DNA from: Debaryomyces hansenii CBS767
Lineage: Eukaryota > Ascomycota > Pichiomycetes > Serinales > Debaryomycetaceae
Reading direction: 5' to 3'
DNA length: 64,000 nt
Assembly: GCF_000006445.2 (NCBI RefSeq)
Contig: NC_006045.2
Span: 1,302,001-1,366,000, forward strand
Both the position numbers and the translations under genes were made by a program. The first letter of the stretch is position 1, and each line of letters opens with the position of its first letter. Shown here piece by piece: positions 1-9,650 of the stretch. The notes beneath the pieces were generated by a model that was given only the letters and a program-made list of their open reading frames with translations, did not search any database and was not told the DNA's origin.

Positions 1-99
1 AATGTGCAGTATTTCATGGAGAATTAATGGACCCAATAAACTAATGAAGAATGAAGTTTTGATAATATATTCTGACGAAGCATAAATCGAGAAACTATC

Positions 100-2523
100 A
101 TGGAGACGTCTAGATTAAGGAAGAAGATTACTAAGGCATGCGACAATTGTAAACGACGCAAGTTGAAAGTATGTTCATTTCTATCATCGTTCATAAATAT
201 CAGTTACTAACGATATTTTTAGTGTAGCGGAGATGTACCCTGTTTACTGTGTAAACAGAAAGATCTTGAGTGTGAATATATAAAGGTGGACAAGAGGACA
301 TTAAAGGGTCAAAAGAGGGGAATCAGGCGTAGTATTCCTGAAAACGATATTTCTGTCAAGATACTTGAAGAAGATCGAACGAATGATCAAAACTTTAATA
401 GAAGTTCTAAAGGAAGTTCATTATCGACTGATATGGGGTTTCCAGAGCATTCGCCAGGATCTATTCAAAATGATTATGGCATTCAGAAACTTGAAGGGCC
501 TGGACGTCGTAGTCTGATGGCTTCAAAGAATGGAAATCATCATAACTCGGTGGGCCAAGCAAGCTCAACCGTAATACAGAACAATGCGCGGAGTATACCC
601 CAGAATAGCAGGTATCTTCCAAGAAATTTGGAGCCATTACTTTCGTTCCCCATCGAAGAAGAAAACCAGAACAATGGACATGATAGGGATTCGGTTGACA
701 GATCCTTTCGCAACATGCATCAGGAAAATGCTGCTGATGACGATATGGAAGATGAGTATGGATTATCGAATGAAGATGGAAAAAACACGAGGCTTTTAAG
801 AGATTCAGGAGGCAATTTGCGCTATATTGGAGAGAGTAGCCCACTTTCTCTTTTGTTCGAGTGCCGTAATATCTTTTACAAAACCCTTGGCCATACTAAG
901 TTTACAGATGACCCCCGTAGAATGAGTATAGTTGACCAACCTGGTAAGCTTTTATCGGGGATTGCAATTCAGTTACCAACAAGGGAAGAATGTGATATTT
1001 TGGTCCTGGTATTTGAGGAAAATATTAACCATACGTTTTATGTTTTTAATAGCAATTACCTCAGGCATGAGATAGTCGATTACATTTATAAATCCCCGAA
1101 TCGAGCTCCTCATAATAAATTGGCTTTATTACATTTGGTGCTAGCGCTAGGGTCGCTATTTGCAGATATTTGCCCTGATTATTCCATTAAAGAACTAGAT
1201 TATAATGATTCAGCGGCATATTTTGAAAGTGGATCTACATTAATTAGAAATTCGGAGGATACTGGTGGTCTTTGGGTAAGCGAGGCATATTTCTTGATCT
1301 ACTTTTATTACCAATCAACTTGTAAAAGAAGTACTTCATGGCTCATGCTAAACATGGCAATTAAAAATGCACAAGCACTTGGTCTTCATAGAAGGTTTAT
1401 TAATGAATCGTTTAAAGATATGCGATACGTTAATCATAGGAGGCGGCTATGGCAAAGTCTATACATATGTGATCGTATTTCCTCTATTTTATTAGGAAGA
1501 CCATTAAGTATTGGTGACTATGACTGGGATGATGTTGGATCAAGTGCACCACAAGGTCCTCTTAGAAATAATGATGATTTCAGGGCTCTATGTCAAATGG
1601 AAATGGCAAAGATTGCTAAAATAAACGGTAAAATAGTAGAAAATTTTTATGGTGAGGGCAAGATAAACACCAATAGGGCAGGAAAATTGGCAATTGAATT
1701 AAAGAAATGGTCAATAAACTTAAGGAGTGAAATACAAATTGACAGACTTTTAACATGGGATGAAACCTTAAGCAAAGACATGTATTATGCTTTGCTTTTG
1801 ACACACTTGTCACAGCTTTATGGAATTGTACTATTAAGCAGGCCATTTTTCATGTATTCGTCTTTTCAAAAAAAACAAGCTACAGAAAAAGTAGAACTTA
1901 CATTGACAAATTTTCGTAATGCTTGTATAAAAGCATCGATTCTAACAATAAAGCTCATAGATTATTTTTTGGCAAAATGTCCTATGAGAATGGAACTGTT
2001 TACTACCATCAACTGTTGTTTTAACTCGGCACTTATATTAGGCCTTCAGATAATGCATGAGAAAGTTAATGAAGCTCAGGGAAAAAATACAGAATATAAT
2101 CTCGTGCTTCTCATGGACACATTGGACAAAGCAAGAAATACTTTATCAAATTATGGTCCAATGAGTGCAACTTCTGCAAGATTTAGTGACATTATAGGAA
2201 ATATGCAATCTTCGTTAAAAGGTAAGTTCTCTATTCCAGCAGACAATGGAGCTGCACAAATGCAAGCCCGGATACATGCAACTCCCACTGCAGCAACATC
2301 TATGGGTTTTAATGATATTGGAGAAAAACATTTAAATGGCATAAATACTCCAGCGTTTAATGTAGCTCCAGGTTTGGATAACTTACTTGATTTCCAGCAA
2401 TTTTTCTTGCCACCTGAAAGTACATCACCTTCGAACACGGAAACTAGTGACAAACAAGATATGCTCGACCTGTTCATGTATAATCTCGGAAATAGCGATA
2501 TATTATTCGACAACCGAATATAA
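100..2523 (+). CDS. Zn2Cys6 (fungal binuclear zinc cluster) transcription factor, spliced
   Basis: Two exons, 100-168 and 223-2523, give a 789-residue protein. The short first exon supplies the start ATG and the first half of the zinc cluster; splicing restores Cys14, 17, 24, 30, 33 and 40 with spacing C-x2-C-x6-C-x5-C-x2-C-x6-C, the canonical DNA-binding cluster of this family. The middle of the protein has the pattern of the fungal-specific transcription factor domain, including a basic-aromatic stretch around RRRLWQSLYICDRISSILLGRP, where this family has its conserved Trp/Gly-Arg-Pro signature. The C-terminus is acidic and aromatic (DMLDLFMYNLGNSDILFD), a plausible activation domain. It is a nuclear regulator that should bind CGG triplets. 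It sits at the edge of a group of catabolic-enzyme genes and converges on the hydrolase gene, so it may be their local regulator (inference). I could not assign an orthologue. Confidence 0.9.
169..222 (+). other. Spliceosomal intron in the zinc-cluster factor gene
   Basis: This is a 54-base phase-0 intron. The 5' site is GTATGT, the branch site TACTAAC lies about 11 bases before the 3' site, and the 3' end is TTTTTAG. It falls exactly between Lys23 and Cys24 of the zinc cluster, and removing it yields a perfect Zn2Cys6 motif in frame, which is strong support. Confidence 0.93.
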
Positions 2524-2785
2524 TACAATTATCAACCCAGATGGCATTAATTTTAAGTAACAAGAATTTAACATAACTCATAAGTTTTGCAACGAAATTC
2601 ATTTGATAGTAGCTTACATTATTTAAAAATTTAGTAAAAGCAGGATTCAGGAAATCACTATTTGTATATAATCTTTATTTTATTTCTCGTTGTTTTTATT
2701 TCTCTTCTGACTGCAAATGCAAGATCTTGTAATATATGATGTTCTATTAAGTCGTCTATTCATAACTAAACCAATCGTAAATAAT

Positions 2786-3601
2786 CTATTTGATAAACGA
2801 CTCAATAGCCTCTAATACTTTTTCGTCATCTTCAATAGCATGCCAGTGGCCCACTCCCTTCAACTGATATACTTGGCTATTTTGAAGGTTATCATTAATC
2901 ACGGAAGCACACCCATCCCATGGTGCTGTTTTATCTTCTTCGCCCAATATGAGCAAAGTCCTCTTCTCATTTTTCTTATATAACTCTAAAAATGCGTCTG
3001 ATTGGAGTCCAGCTTTCGATATTATTCCACAATTAGCTATATATCCGTCAGTATTCTGTCCAAAAACAAGCTCACGAATGAACGCCCGTTTGAGGTCTGT
3101 GCAATTAGATCCAACTGCGTTTTCCAGCACAGAGTTTGCTATGTCAGATAACGAATTACTTTTCTGGACAGATTGGATTCTTTGATCGAAAATTTCTATC
3201 ATCCTTTCCGTTGGATGAACTGGACCCAAAAGTATATTCTGCTTAATCTCCAACTTATTCTTGAATTCACTGTTCATATAATTAACTGTCATTCCTGACA
3301 TTGAATGTCCAACGAGGGTTAATGGTCTACGCGAAAGATCCAATTCTAACAACAAGTTAAACACATCCTGGCCCATTGATTCGATAGAAATATCTGGACT
3401 TGATAGTGGTGTTCTACCAGCACCATTATTGTCAAGGACTAGACAAGTATGTTTTGAAGAGAGCCTTTTCGCAGTCGAATAATAAAAGTTTTGAGATGAT
3501 CCAAGCCCATGCAAGAACACGATTACTGATTCTGCACTATTAGCAGTTTCAAATATGGTGTAACAGATATTCTTAGTTCTAGCAATTGATGTCGTAATCA
3601 T
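2786..3601 (-). CDS. Alpha/beta hydrolase (lactonase/esterase-like)
   Basis: A 271-residue alpha/beta-hydrolase-fold enzyme. Visible landmarks are the oxyanion-hole segment FLHGLGSS (29-36), the nucleophile elbow GHSMSG with Ser100, the acid GEEDKTAP with Asp223, and the C-terminal histidine in GVGHWHAIE (His252), a complete Ser-Asp-His triad. Size and motif order match the group of 3-oxoadipate enol-lactonase and related small esterases, but the substrate cannot be read from the sequence. There is no signal peptide, so it is probably cytosolic. It is divergent from the SnoaL-like gene, sharing a 160-base promoter, and convergent with the zinc-cluster factor. This suggests co-regulation within a small catabolic cluster (inference). 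Confidence 0.88.
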   Translation of the reverse strand: MITTSIARTKNICYTIFETANSAESVIVFLHGLGSSQNFYYSTAKRLSSKHTCLVLDNNGAGRTPLSSPDISIESMGQDVFNLLLELDLSRRPLTLVGHSMSGMTVNYMNSEFKNKLEIKQNILLGPVHPTERMIEIFDQRIQSVQKSNSLSDIANSVLENAVGSNCTDLKRAFIRELVFGQNTDGYIANCGIISKAGLQSDAFLELYKKNEKRTLLILGEEDKTAPWDGCASVINDNLQNSQVYQLKGVGHWHAIEDDEKVLEAIESFIK

Positions 3602-3761
3602 GACTGTGGTTAAATCATATGAAAACTCAATTTTTAAGGGATGTTTCTTATTTATATATAGTTCGCGGATATATGCAAAGCAAGCAATCCGGAAACCAAA
3701 ATCATATATAATCTAGTGTATAGCGAAATACATTTTGTCTTTTTCTCCGTAGTAATTAGAA

Positions 3762-4151
3762 ATGACAAAATACGCTAAAGAATTAGTTTCAAATAAACAA
3801 TTAAACAGTTTCGTTGAAGCCTTTTATAAGCAGTCTGATAGTAAACCTCCAGCTGAAGGCGACAAATATGCGAATTATTTTGCTCCGGAAGCTACACTTA
3901 TTATGGGGGCAAATCTGGCCAATGGTTTAGACGAGATTAGACAATTGCGTCAGAATATATGGGCCAGCGTCTCAAAAAGACATCATGTAGTGCACAATGT
4001 GGCTGCTGTAAATGATACAGATATTTTACTCAATGGCCATGTTGATTATGTTTTGAATGATGGTTCAAGTTCAACCAAATCATGGGCTGCGTATATTGAA
4101 TTTGAGTCGCCAGCGCAAGAAAAAATGAAGTATTATCGAGTCTACATTTAA
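3762..4151 (+). CDS. SnoaL/NTF2-like small protein
   Basis: A 129-residue protein with the features of a SnoaL-like (NTF2 fold) domain: an N-terminal helix with FVEAFYKQSD, then YFAPEATLIMG, a helical GLDEIRQLRQNIWASV segment, and strands containing HHVVHNVAAV, ILLNGHVDYVL and KSWAAYIEFES. The family includes isomerases, dehydratases, cyclases and ligand-binding proteins of about 120-150 residues, so the length is complete. The reaction is unknown. It shares a divergent promoter with the alpha/beta hydrolase and lies upstream of the CoA-transferase gene on the same strand. A role in handling a small organic acid or lactone intermediate is inference from context. Confidence 0.75.
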   Translation: MTKYAKELVSNKQLNSFVEAFYKQSDSKPPAEGDKYANYFAPEATLIMGANLANGLDEIRQLRQNIWASVSKRHHVVHNVAAVNDTDILLNGHVDYVLNDGSSSTKSWAAYIEFESPAQEKMKYYRVYI

Positions 4152-4265
4152 TTTTCCTCCACCAAAAGATTATGAGATATCTCAGTATATAGAGTACGTA
4201 TTTACATATGAATCCTAAATGCTTATGATTATTATTATGCCATATTAAAGTTCGATATCTATAAA

Positions 4266-4315
4266 TCCGAGATAATTGGAGATCGGAAATCTCTCGGAAA
4301 TGATAAGCGGAAATG
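4266..4315. promoter_or_regulatory. CGG-rich inverted-repeat promoter element
   Basis: A perfect 7-base inverted repeat, TCCGAGA (4266-4272) and TCTCGGA (4292-4298), flanks GATCGGAAATC and is followed by GATAAGCGGAAATG. It lies about 100-145 bases upstream of the CoA-transferase start. CCG/CGG triplets in inverted arrangement are the usual targets of Zn2Cys6 factors. A related CTCCGATAATGA occurs at 6250-6261 ahead of the hydroxyacid dehydrogenase gene. Binding by the local zinc-cluster factor is inference. Confidence 0.4.
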
Positions 4316-4411
4316 CAACCTGAGAGCTTCCACGGAGTTGGTATAGAACAATATATATAAGTGCTACATCTCTAATAATGAATGAATGGAGTAAGGATTA
4401 TAAATTAAAAC

Positions 4412-6067
4412 ATGACCGGATACTCACAACTCGTAGAAGCACAAAGAATTTTCAGCTCTTTACTTCAAGATCAGAACTTACCAGTGCCCGATGAATTCAA
4501 ATCATTGGCACAAGACGTAAGCTTCTATAATAACTCAGATAGCCTTGTATTACCTTGCAGATTAAAAGAATGTGAGATGGCAGCTGCTTTGAAGGGTTTA
4601 GAGGCTACGGCTGCGGTTGCTATTGCTAATTTGAGATACGGGGTTAATGATAATGCAAAGATTGACTTGCAGCATGCATTAATGTTCCTCTTCCTGACCT
4701 ACTTGGCCTCGGTAGATGGTATGACTAAATTAGACAAGAATGTTGTGTCGAGATTGAAGCAAACTGATATAAATGAAGCGCAGTCAATTACGTACAGAAG
4801 AATGTCTGCAAATTTGTACAAAACTAAGGACGAGAGGTACTATCATATCCATGGGTCCTTAGAGGCGTCCACCACGTTGAACATGATTGGATTACCAGCA
4901 TATGAGCCAGAACTTACCGAATATGAAGATGTTATCAAAGTTATTCAGGGAGCGGTAAGCAAGCTCGATTGTGATGACCTAGAAGCTTTGAATACCCAGA
5001 ACCGCCAAGCTGGTATCGAGGCATTGACCGAAGAACAATTTTTAGAGACAAAGCATGGAAAAGTCATTCTGAAGGAACCATATTGGACAATTGAAAGTAT
5101 GGAACAAGAAACCCCACCGGTAGCATTTGCATGTTCTACAGGCACAGATAAGCCAAAAATATTGCAAGGAATTAAAATATTAGAATTGTGTCGTATCATT
5201 GCAGGTCCTACGATTGGTCGTATCCTTGCTGAATACGGTGCAGAAGTTATAAAAGTTACCTCTCCAAACCTTCCGGATGTGCCTTTTTTCCAAGTTGATG
5301 TGAATGTTGGTAAACATACCACATCATTGAATTTAAAGAATGAACAGGATAGGGAAACTTTTGAGGCTTTACTTCGTGATGCCGATGTTATTCTTGATGG
5401 ATATAGAACAAATGCAATTGAAAGATTGGGATATGGACCTTCAAATATTGCTGAAATGGCTAAATCAAGAAAGAAGGGATATATTTATGGTTCTGAAAAT
5501 TGCTTTGGTTTCAATGGTCAATGGGCTGATAGAGCTGGCTGGCAACAGATAGCAGACTGTGCTTCAGGTGTTGCCTGGATTCATGGTAAGTCCTTAGGTT
5601 TAGATGAACCGTTGATTCCACCTTTTCCTATGTCCGATTACGGAACTGGTTGTATGGTTGCAATAGCTGTACTTACGGCAATTTATAAAAGAGCACGCTA
5701 CGGTGGTAGTTATTGGTGTAAATCCTCATTAGTGCAATACGATTTATTGTTATTAAAGCAAGGGTTATACCCAGATGATTTATGGAAGGAATCATTAACC
5801 CAACACGATAAGGAGATCTTCAATTTGAGATATTGTGACTCTGTCGACAAAATTTCTTCAACTTGTCTTCGCTCAATGAAAAGAATAAAGCCAGAGTTGT
5901 TTGATGATACCGTTAGTGAGAAGAAGTATATGGAAGAGATGGACGCACCTGCCTTCAAAGGAAAGATCAAAGTATTGAAACCCGTAGTCGAATATTCATC
6001 AACTTCGGTGGGATTCGATTGTCCCAGCAGACCAAACGGTTATGATAAACCTGAATGGTGGAAATAG
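4412..6067 (+). CDS. CaiB/BaiF family (class III) CoA-transferase
   Basis: A 551-residue protein of the formyl-CoA transferase/carnitine-dehydratase family, which moves CoA between carboxylic acids. The diagnostic N-terminal family signature appears at residues 251-285 (LQGIKILELCRIIAGPT and ILAEYGAEVIKV), followed by the Rossmann-like half with SLNLKNEQDRETFEALLRDADVILDGYR. Asp409 in FPMSDYGTG aligns by position with the catalytic aspartate that forms the acyl anhydride. About 245 residues precede the signature, resembling the two-part architecture of fungal CaiB-like proteins, whose first half looks like a degenerate transferase domain. It would activate a carboxylic acid for further breakdown; the acid is unknown. 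It is the third of four enzyme genes next to a zinc-cluster regulator. Confidence 0.88.
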   Translation: MTGYSQLVEAQRIFSSLLQDQNLPVPDEFKSLAQDVSFYNNSDSLVLPCRLKECEMAAALKGLEATAAVAIANLRYGVNDNAKIDLQHALMFLFLTYLASVDGMTKLDKNVVSRLKQTDINEAQSITYRRMSANLYKTKDERYYHIHGSLEASTTLNMIGLPAYEPELTEYEDVIKVIQGAVSKLDCDDLEALNTQNRQAGIEALTEEQFLETKHGKVILKEPYWTIESMEQETPPVAFACSTGTDKPKILQGIKILELCRIIAGPTIGRILAEYGAEVIKVTSPNLPDVPFFQVDVNVGKHTTSLNLKNEQDRETFEALLRDADVILDGYRTNAIERLGYGPSNIAEMAKSRKKGYIYGSENCFGFNGQWADRAGWQQIADCASGVAWIHGKSLGLDEPLIPPFPMSDYGTGCMVAIAVLTAIYKRARYGGSYWCKSSLVQYDLLLLKQGLYPDDLWKESLTQHDKEIFNLRYCDSVDKISSTCLRSMKRIKPELFDDTVSEKKYMEEMDAPAFKGKIKVLKPVVEYSSTSVGFDCPSRPNGYDKPEWWK

Positions 6068-6656
6068 AATAATAAGCATATTTACATACAACTGAGATTA
6101 TGTATAAGGTCATAGATTATAGATAGTCATATATTTCTGTTCGAGATTTCAGCATTGTAACTCGAATTCTCTGCTCTTAATATACCTACTATCAATTATA
6201 ACAAGCAAATTTGGTCATTTCTTAAGACAAATAATGTAGAGAAAAGGATCTCCGATAATGACATCCTAGCCTATCAGTTGAAGATAGATCTTCAATGCTT
6301 CTGCTTCTCTATTTGAGCCGGTTGACTTATCGAATTCGTATTCATGGTTCGGCTTCTATGTCCAACGTTACCCATATTTTCTTTAATTCCAGCATTCATA
6401 TCGATATTGCAGCCAGGTGCGGCCAGGTTCGGAAATACAAGTCGGTAAAACTGCAAGGAATAGAAACAAAAGAATACAGAAAATGTTTAGAATATACTGA
6501 TTGTATCCTCTTATGTGGCTTCGGAATTAATATACGTTAAATAGTATGGGATGTGGCTTTTGATAGAAGATCCTGGAGTAATGTCGCAGTTACTAACTGA
6601 TTGAAAAACTGTACTCGACAATTCACTTATACTCAATACAGGTTTGCAATACAAAC
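6068..6656. other. Intergenic region between CoA-transferase and hydroxyacid dehydrogenase genes
   Basis: 589 bases without a supported gene. It contains a CTCCGATAATGA element at 6250-6261, resembling the CGG elements ahead of the CoA-transferase. An 81-codon open frame at 6295-6540 has no recognisable domain and is not called. A TACTAAC heptamer at 6591-6597 looks like a branch site, but no good 5' splice site precedes it. Confidence 0.5.
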
Positions 6657-7676
6657 ATGCCGAAGCCATTGGTTGTCCATTTGGAGCCAGTTAGATATAG
6701 CCATCATTTATGGATAGAACTTGAAGAAATTGCTGAGATAGAGCTTGTTGGTGACTATTCAAGGGAAGAATTTATCAAAGATCTTCATGGCAAGTACGCC
6801 AATGTTGTCGCCATTGGAAGAGGATACCTTACAGGACAAAAAGTTGGGATGTTCGACGAAGAATTAATATCTCATTTTCCATCCTCGTTGAAATATATTG
6901 CACATCAGGGCACAGGATATGATCAAATAGATGTTGACGAGTTAAATAAACGTGGCATTCAGTTATCGAATTGTCCAGATATTGTGACTAAATCTACAGC
7001 AGACATGAATATATTTCTTATGCTTGGGGCAATGAGAAACTTTGAAGCCGGAAGGCGAAATCTCATCGCCGGTAAGTGGCCAGCTGGTGGTCTTGGTGCA
7101 GGTGTTGAAGCAGGATGGGCCCCTTCAAGAAAAGTTTTGGGGATTATAGGTATGGGAAACATCGGTCGCGCCGTCAGAGATAGGGCAGTATCATTTGGGT
7201 TTGAAAAAATCGTTTACTACAGTAGATCCAAGCTAACACCGGAATTAGAAAAAGATTGTGAATATGTTGCATCGCTCGAAGAATTGGTCGCTGCTTCTGA
7301 TGTCCTTTCTATCAACTGCCCGTTGAATAAATCTACATACCACTTGATAAATGATTCGTTAATCTCCAAAATGAAAGATGGTGTGATAATAGTGAATACA
7401 GCTAGAGGTGCTGTTATCGATGAGCAGGACATGATCAAGCACTTGAAGACTGGTAAAATCGGTGCAGCTGGCTTGGATGTGTTTGAAAATGAACCTGTAC
7501 CTCGGAAGGATCTATTAGACTTGCCAAACGTCATGGCATTACCTCACATGGGCACCCATACAGTGCAAGCCTTCTCTGATTTCGAGAACTGGACAATTGA
7601 AAATATTCGCTCTGGATTATCAACCGGTAAAGTTCGTACAATTGTGCAAGAGCAGCAGAATACTACTTTTAATTAG
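6657..7676 (+). CDS. D-isomer-specific 2-hydroxyacid dehydrogenase (glyoxylate/hydroxypyruvate reductase-like)
   Basis: A 339-residue NAD(P)-dependent dehydrogenase interconverting a 2-keto acid and a D-2-hydroxyacid. The nucleotide-binding motif is GIIGMGNIG (162-170). Catalytic residues are Arg250 in NTARGAVIDE, Glu279 in LDVFENEP and His297 in LPHMGTHT. The substrate-loop region HQGTGYDQID (83-92) is also typical. The length and full N-terminal catalytic half indicate an intact gene starting at this ATG. In yeasts these enzymes reduce glyoxylate, hydroxypyruvate or branched 2-keto acids; there is no targeting sequence visible, so it is probably cytosolic. Its place downstream of the CoA-transferase gene suggests it oxidises or reduces a hydroxyacid in the same pathway (inference). 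Confidence 0.92.
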   Translation: MPKPLVVHLEPVRYSHHLWIELEEIAEIELVGDYSREEFIKDLHGKYANVVAIGRGYLTGQKVGMFDEELISHFPSSLKYIAHQGTGYDQIDVDELNKRGIQLSNCPDIVTKSTADMNIFLMLGAMRNFEAGRRNLIAGKWPAGGLGAGVEAGWAPSRKVLGIIGMGNIGRAVRDRAVSFGFEKIVYYSRSKLTPELEKDCEYVASLEELVAASDVLSINCPLNKSTYHLINDSLISKMKDGVIIVNTARGAVIDEQDMIKHLKTGKIGAAGLDVFENEPVPRKDLLDLPNVMALPHMGTHTVQAFSDFENWTIENIRSGLSTGKVRTIVQEQQNTTFN

Positions 7677-8226
7677 AATACTTAGACACTCAACATTCTA
7701 TACATGAATAAAGATAAACCAGCATACCATATCGATTCATCAGATTTGATAATAAAAATTTCTTATTATGTAGAATTTTCAACATAAATTACGATTACAA
7801 TTCTTCCTTCTTGCCCCATGTCTCTCTTTCATGCCATGCATCTCATGCATCTAATCATACAGATCATACTGGTCAATCCTACACTTTTGATAAGTATTTT
7901 AATTTTACACCATCCATTAGTTTAGAATGTATAAGGTCATGGGACGATATTGAAGGACAAGAAATACTACGGCTGTGTGTTCCATGAATGACGTTTTCCA
8001 AGGCCTAAGAATTTTGTCTCCGGAAAAGATGGTTGAAATTTTCGAGAGTAGTTTTTGTGTCACTTTGAAATTGATTAAGGATCCAACGGCATATTCAATA
8101 TGCTATCCTTGCCAATTGTAAATACATTCTAGTATATCTGAGTTATTTCAATACTACTGTATTCGTCTAAGTTAAAGGAGCGATTTTTGGATTGAGTGGA
8201 TACAATCAGTTACAAATTTTAGAAAG
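7677..8226. other. Intergenic region upstream of LSB3
   Basis: 550 AT-rich bases containing the 3' end of the dehydrogenase transcript and the LSB3 promoter. I see no gene, repeat or RNA in it. Confidence 0.5.
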
Positions 8227-9554
8227 ATGGGACTTAATAATCCAATACCAAGAAGTTTGAAAAGTGAATCAAAGTATGTATGAATTACGAATCTCTCATC
8301 AATAATGGTGAAGTTAATGGAGGTATGTTACAAGTAATATACTAACCGGTTTTTAGGAAAGCTGCTAAAGTCCTTGCTTCATTTGTAAAGCCTAATCAAT
8401 TTGCTGGGGCAGACCAAGTCATTCCCCCAAACGTTTTGAAAAATGCTAAAGGATTGGCAATTATTACTGTATTGAAAGCAGGATTCTTGTTTTCTGGTAG
8501 AGCTGGTTCTGGTGTTATAGTTGCCAGGCTTCCAGATGGTAGTTGGTCGGCGCCATCAGCGATTGTCACAGCCGGAGCTGGGGTTGGGGGACAAATTGGT
8601 GCCGAGATCACTGATTTTGTCTTCATTTTAAATAATAAGGCTGCTGTCGACTCGTTTGCCCAAATGGGATCAATTACATTAGGGGCTAACGTTTCAGTGG
8701 CTGCCGGTCCATTGGGAAGAAATGCCGAAGGTGCAGGTACTGCTTCGTTAAAAAGTGCCTCAGCTGTATTCGCATATTCCAAAACCAAGGGTTTGTTTGC
8801 AGGTGTATCGTTGGAAGGTTCTGCGATTGTTGAGAGAAGAGAGGCGAATAGAAAATTTTATGGTAATAAATGTAAGGCCAGAACTATTTTGGCGGGCAAT
8901 GTTGAACCACCACCAGCATGTGACACATTGATGAGAGTCTTAGATTCTAAGGCTTTCAACAACAGATTGCCATATGATGAAGATGAATTTTACAACGATG
9001 ATTACTATGATGATATTCCAGATGAATTCTCTGACACTACGTCGGCCTCAGGATCAAGAAGAGGTGTTGGGGTTGGACGTTCAAGAAGATATTCAGATGA
9101 CTACGGACATTCCGATGATGATTATTCTGATGAGGACGATAGTTATAGAAGAAGTGGTTCTGGTGGGGGGCGTAACAGACAACTGTCGAATAGCAATGGT
9201 AGACGCTCGGCATGGGAAGATGACATTTATGATTCCACAGGTTCAAGCAGAAGACGAAATAACAGTGATGTAGACAACCTAAATTCGGCGTTCAGTAACT
9301 CTCGTCTAACAGGTAGTGGTCCTTCAAGGCCTCCAACATCTAGTAAACCAAATTTTGGGGGAGCTACAAAGACGAATGCCAATCAAGCAATTGCCTTATA
9401 TACATTTAAAGGAGAACAAAATGGTGACTTACCATTTAAAAAAGGTGATGTTATTGACATTGTTAAGAAGTCAGAAACGTCTAATGATTGGTGGACTGGA
9501 AGAAACAATGGTGCTGTTGGTATATTTCCTGCTAATTACGTTGAATTAATTTAG
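8227..9554 (+). CDS. LSB3: SYLF-SH3 actin patch protein Lsb3/Ysc84
   Basis: Two exons, 8227-8273 and 8357-9554, encode 414 residues. The spliced N-terminus MGLNNPIPRSLKSESKKAAK matches the strongly conserved beginning of yeast Ysc84 and Lsb3. A SYLF (lipid- and actin-binding) domain fills roughly residues 1-220 (for example LKNAKGLAIITVLKAGFLFS and GRAGSGVIVARL). A low-complexity Asp/Tyr/Ser/Arg-rich linker follows. The C-terminal SH3 domain spans about 355-414, with ALYTFKGEQNGDLPFKKGD, the Trp pair in NDWWTGRNNG, and GIFPANYVEL. The protein acts in endocytosis at cortical actin patches, recruited by Las17/WASP-type partners. CTG-clade species usually carry one gene where baker's yeast has the LSB3/YSC84 pair. 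Confidence 0.95.
8274..8356 (+). other. LSB3: Spliceosomal intron in LSB3
   Basis: An 83-base phase-2 intron with 5' site GTATGT, branch site TACTAAC and 3' site TTTTTAG. A second GTATGT at about 8323 is not the likely donor, because only the site at 8274 joins the conserved N-terminal residues in frame. Confidence 0.92.
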
Positions 9555-9650
9555 TTATTGTATAGATGTATTTTTTTTTTTATCTTTTCTACGTTTCTAT
9601 ATGTGTAAAATATAAAAGATCGATATTGCAATTTTGAGTAATTAGTTGTC

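Noticed and set aside
6295..6540. 81-codon open frame between the CoA-transferase and dehydrogenase genes
   Set aside because: No recognisable domain or homology pattern, and it overlaps the probable promoter of the dehydrogenase.
6541..6656. TACTAAC branch-like sequence 60 bases before the hydroxyacid dehydrogenase start
   Set aside because: No GTATGT-type donor lies upstream, and the protein already has a complete, family-typical N-terminus at the ATG at 6657. A 5'-leader intron cannot be excluded.
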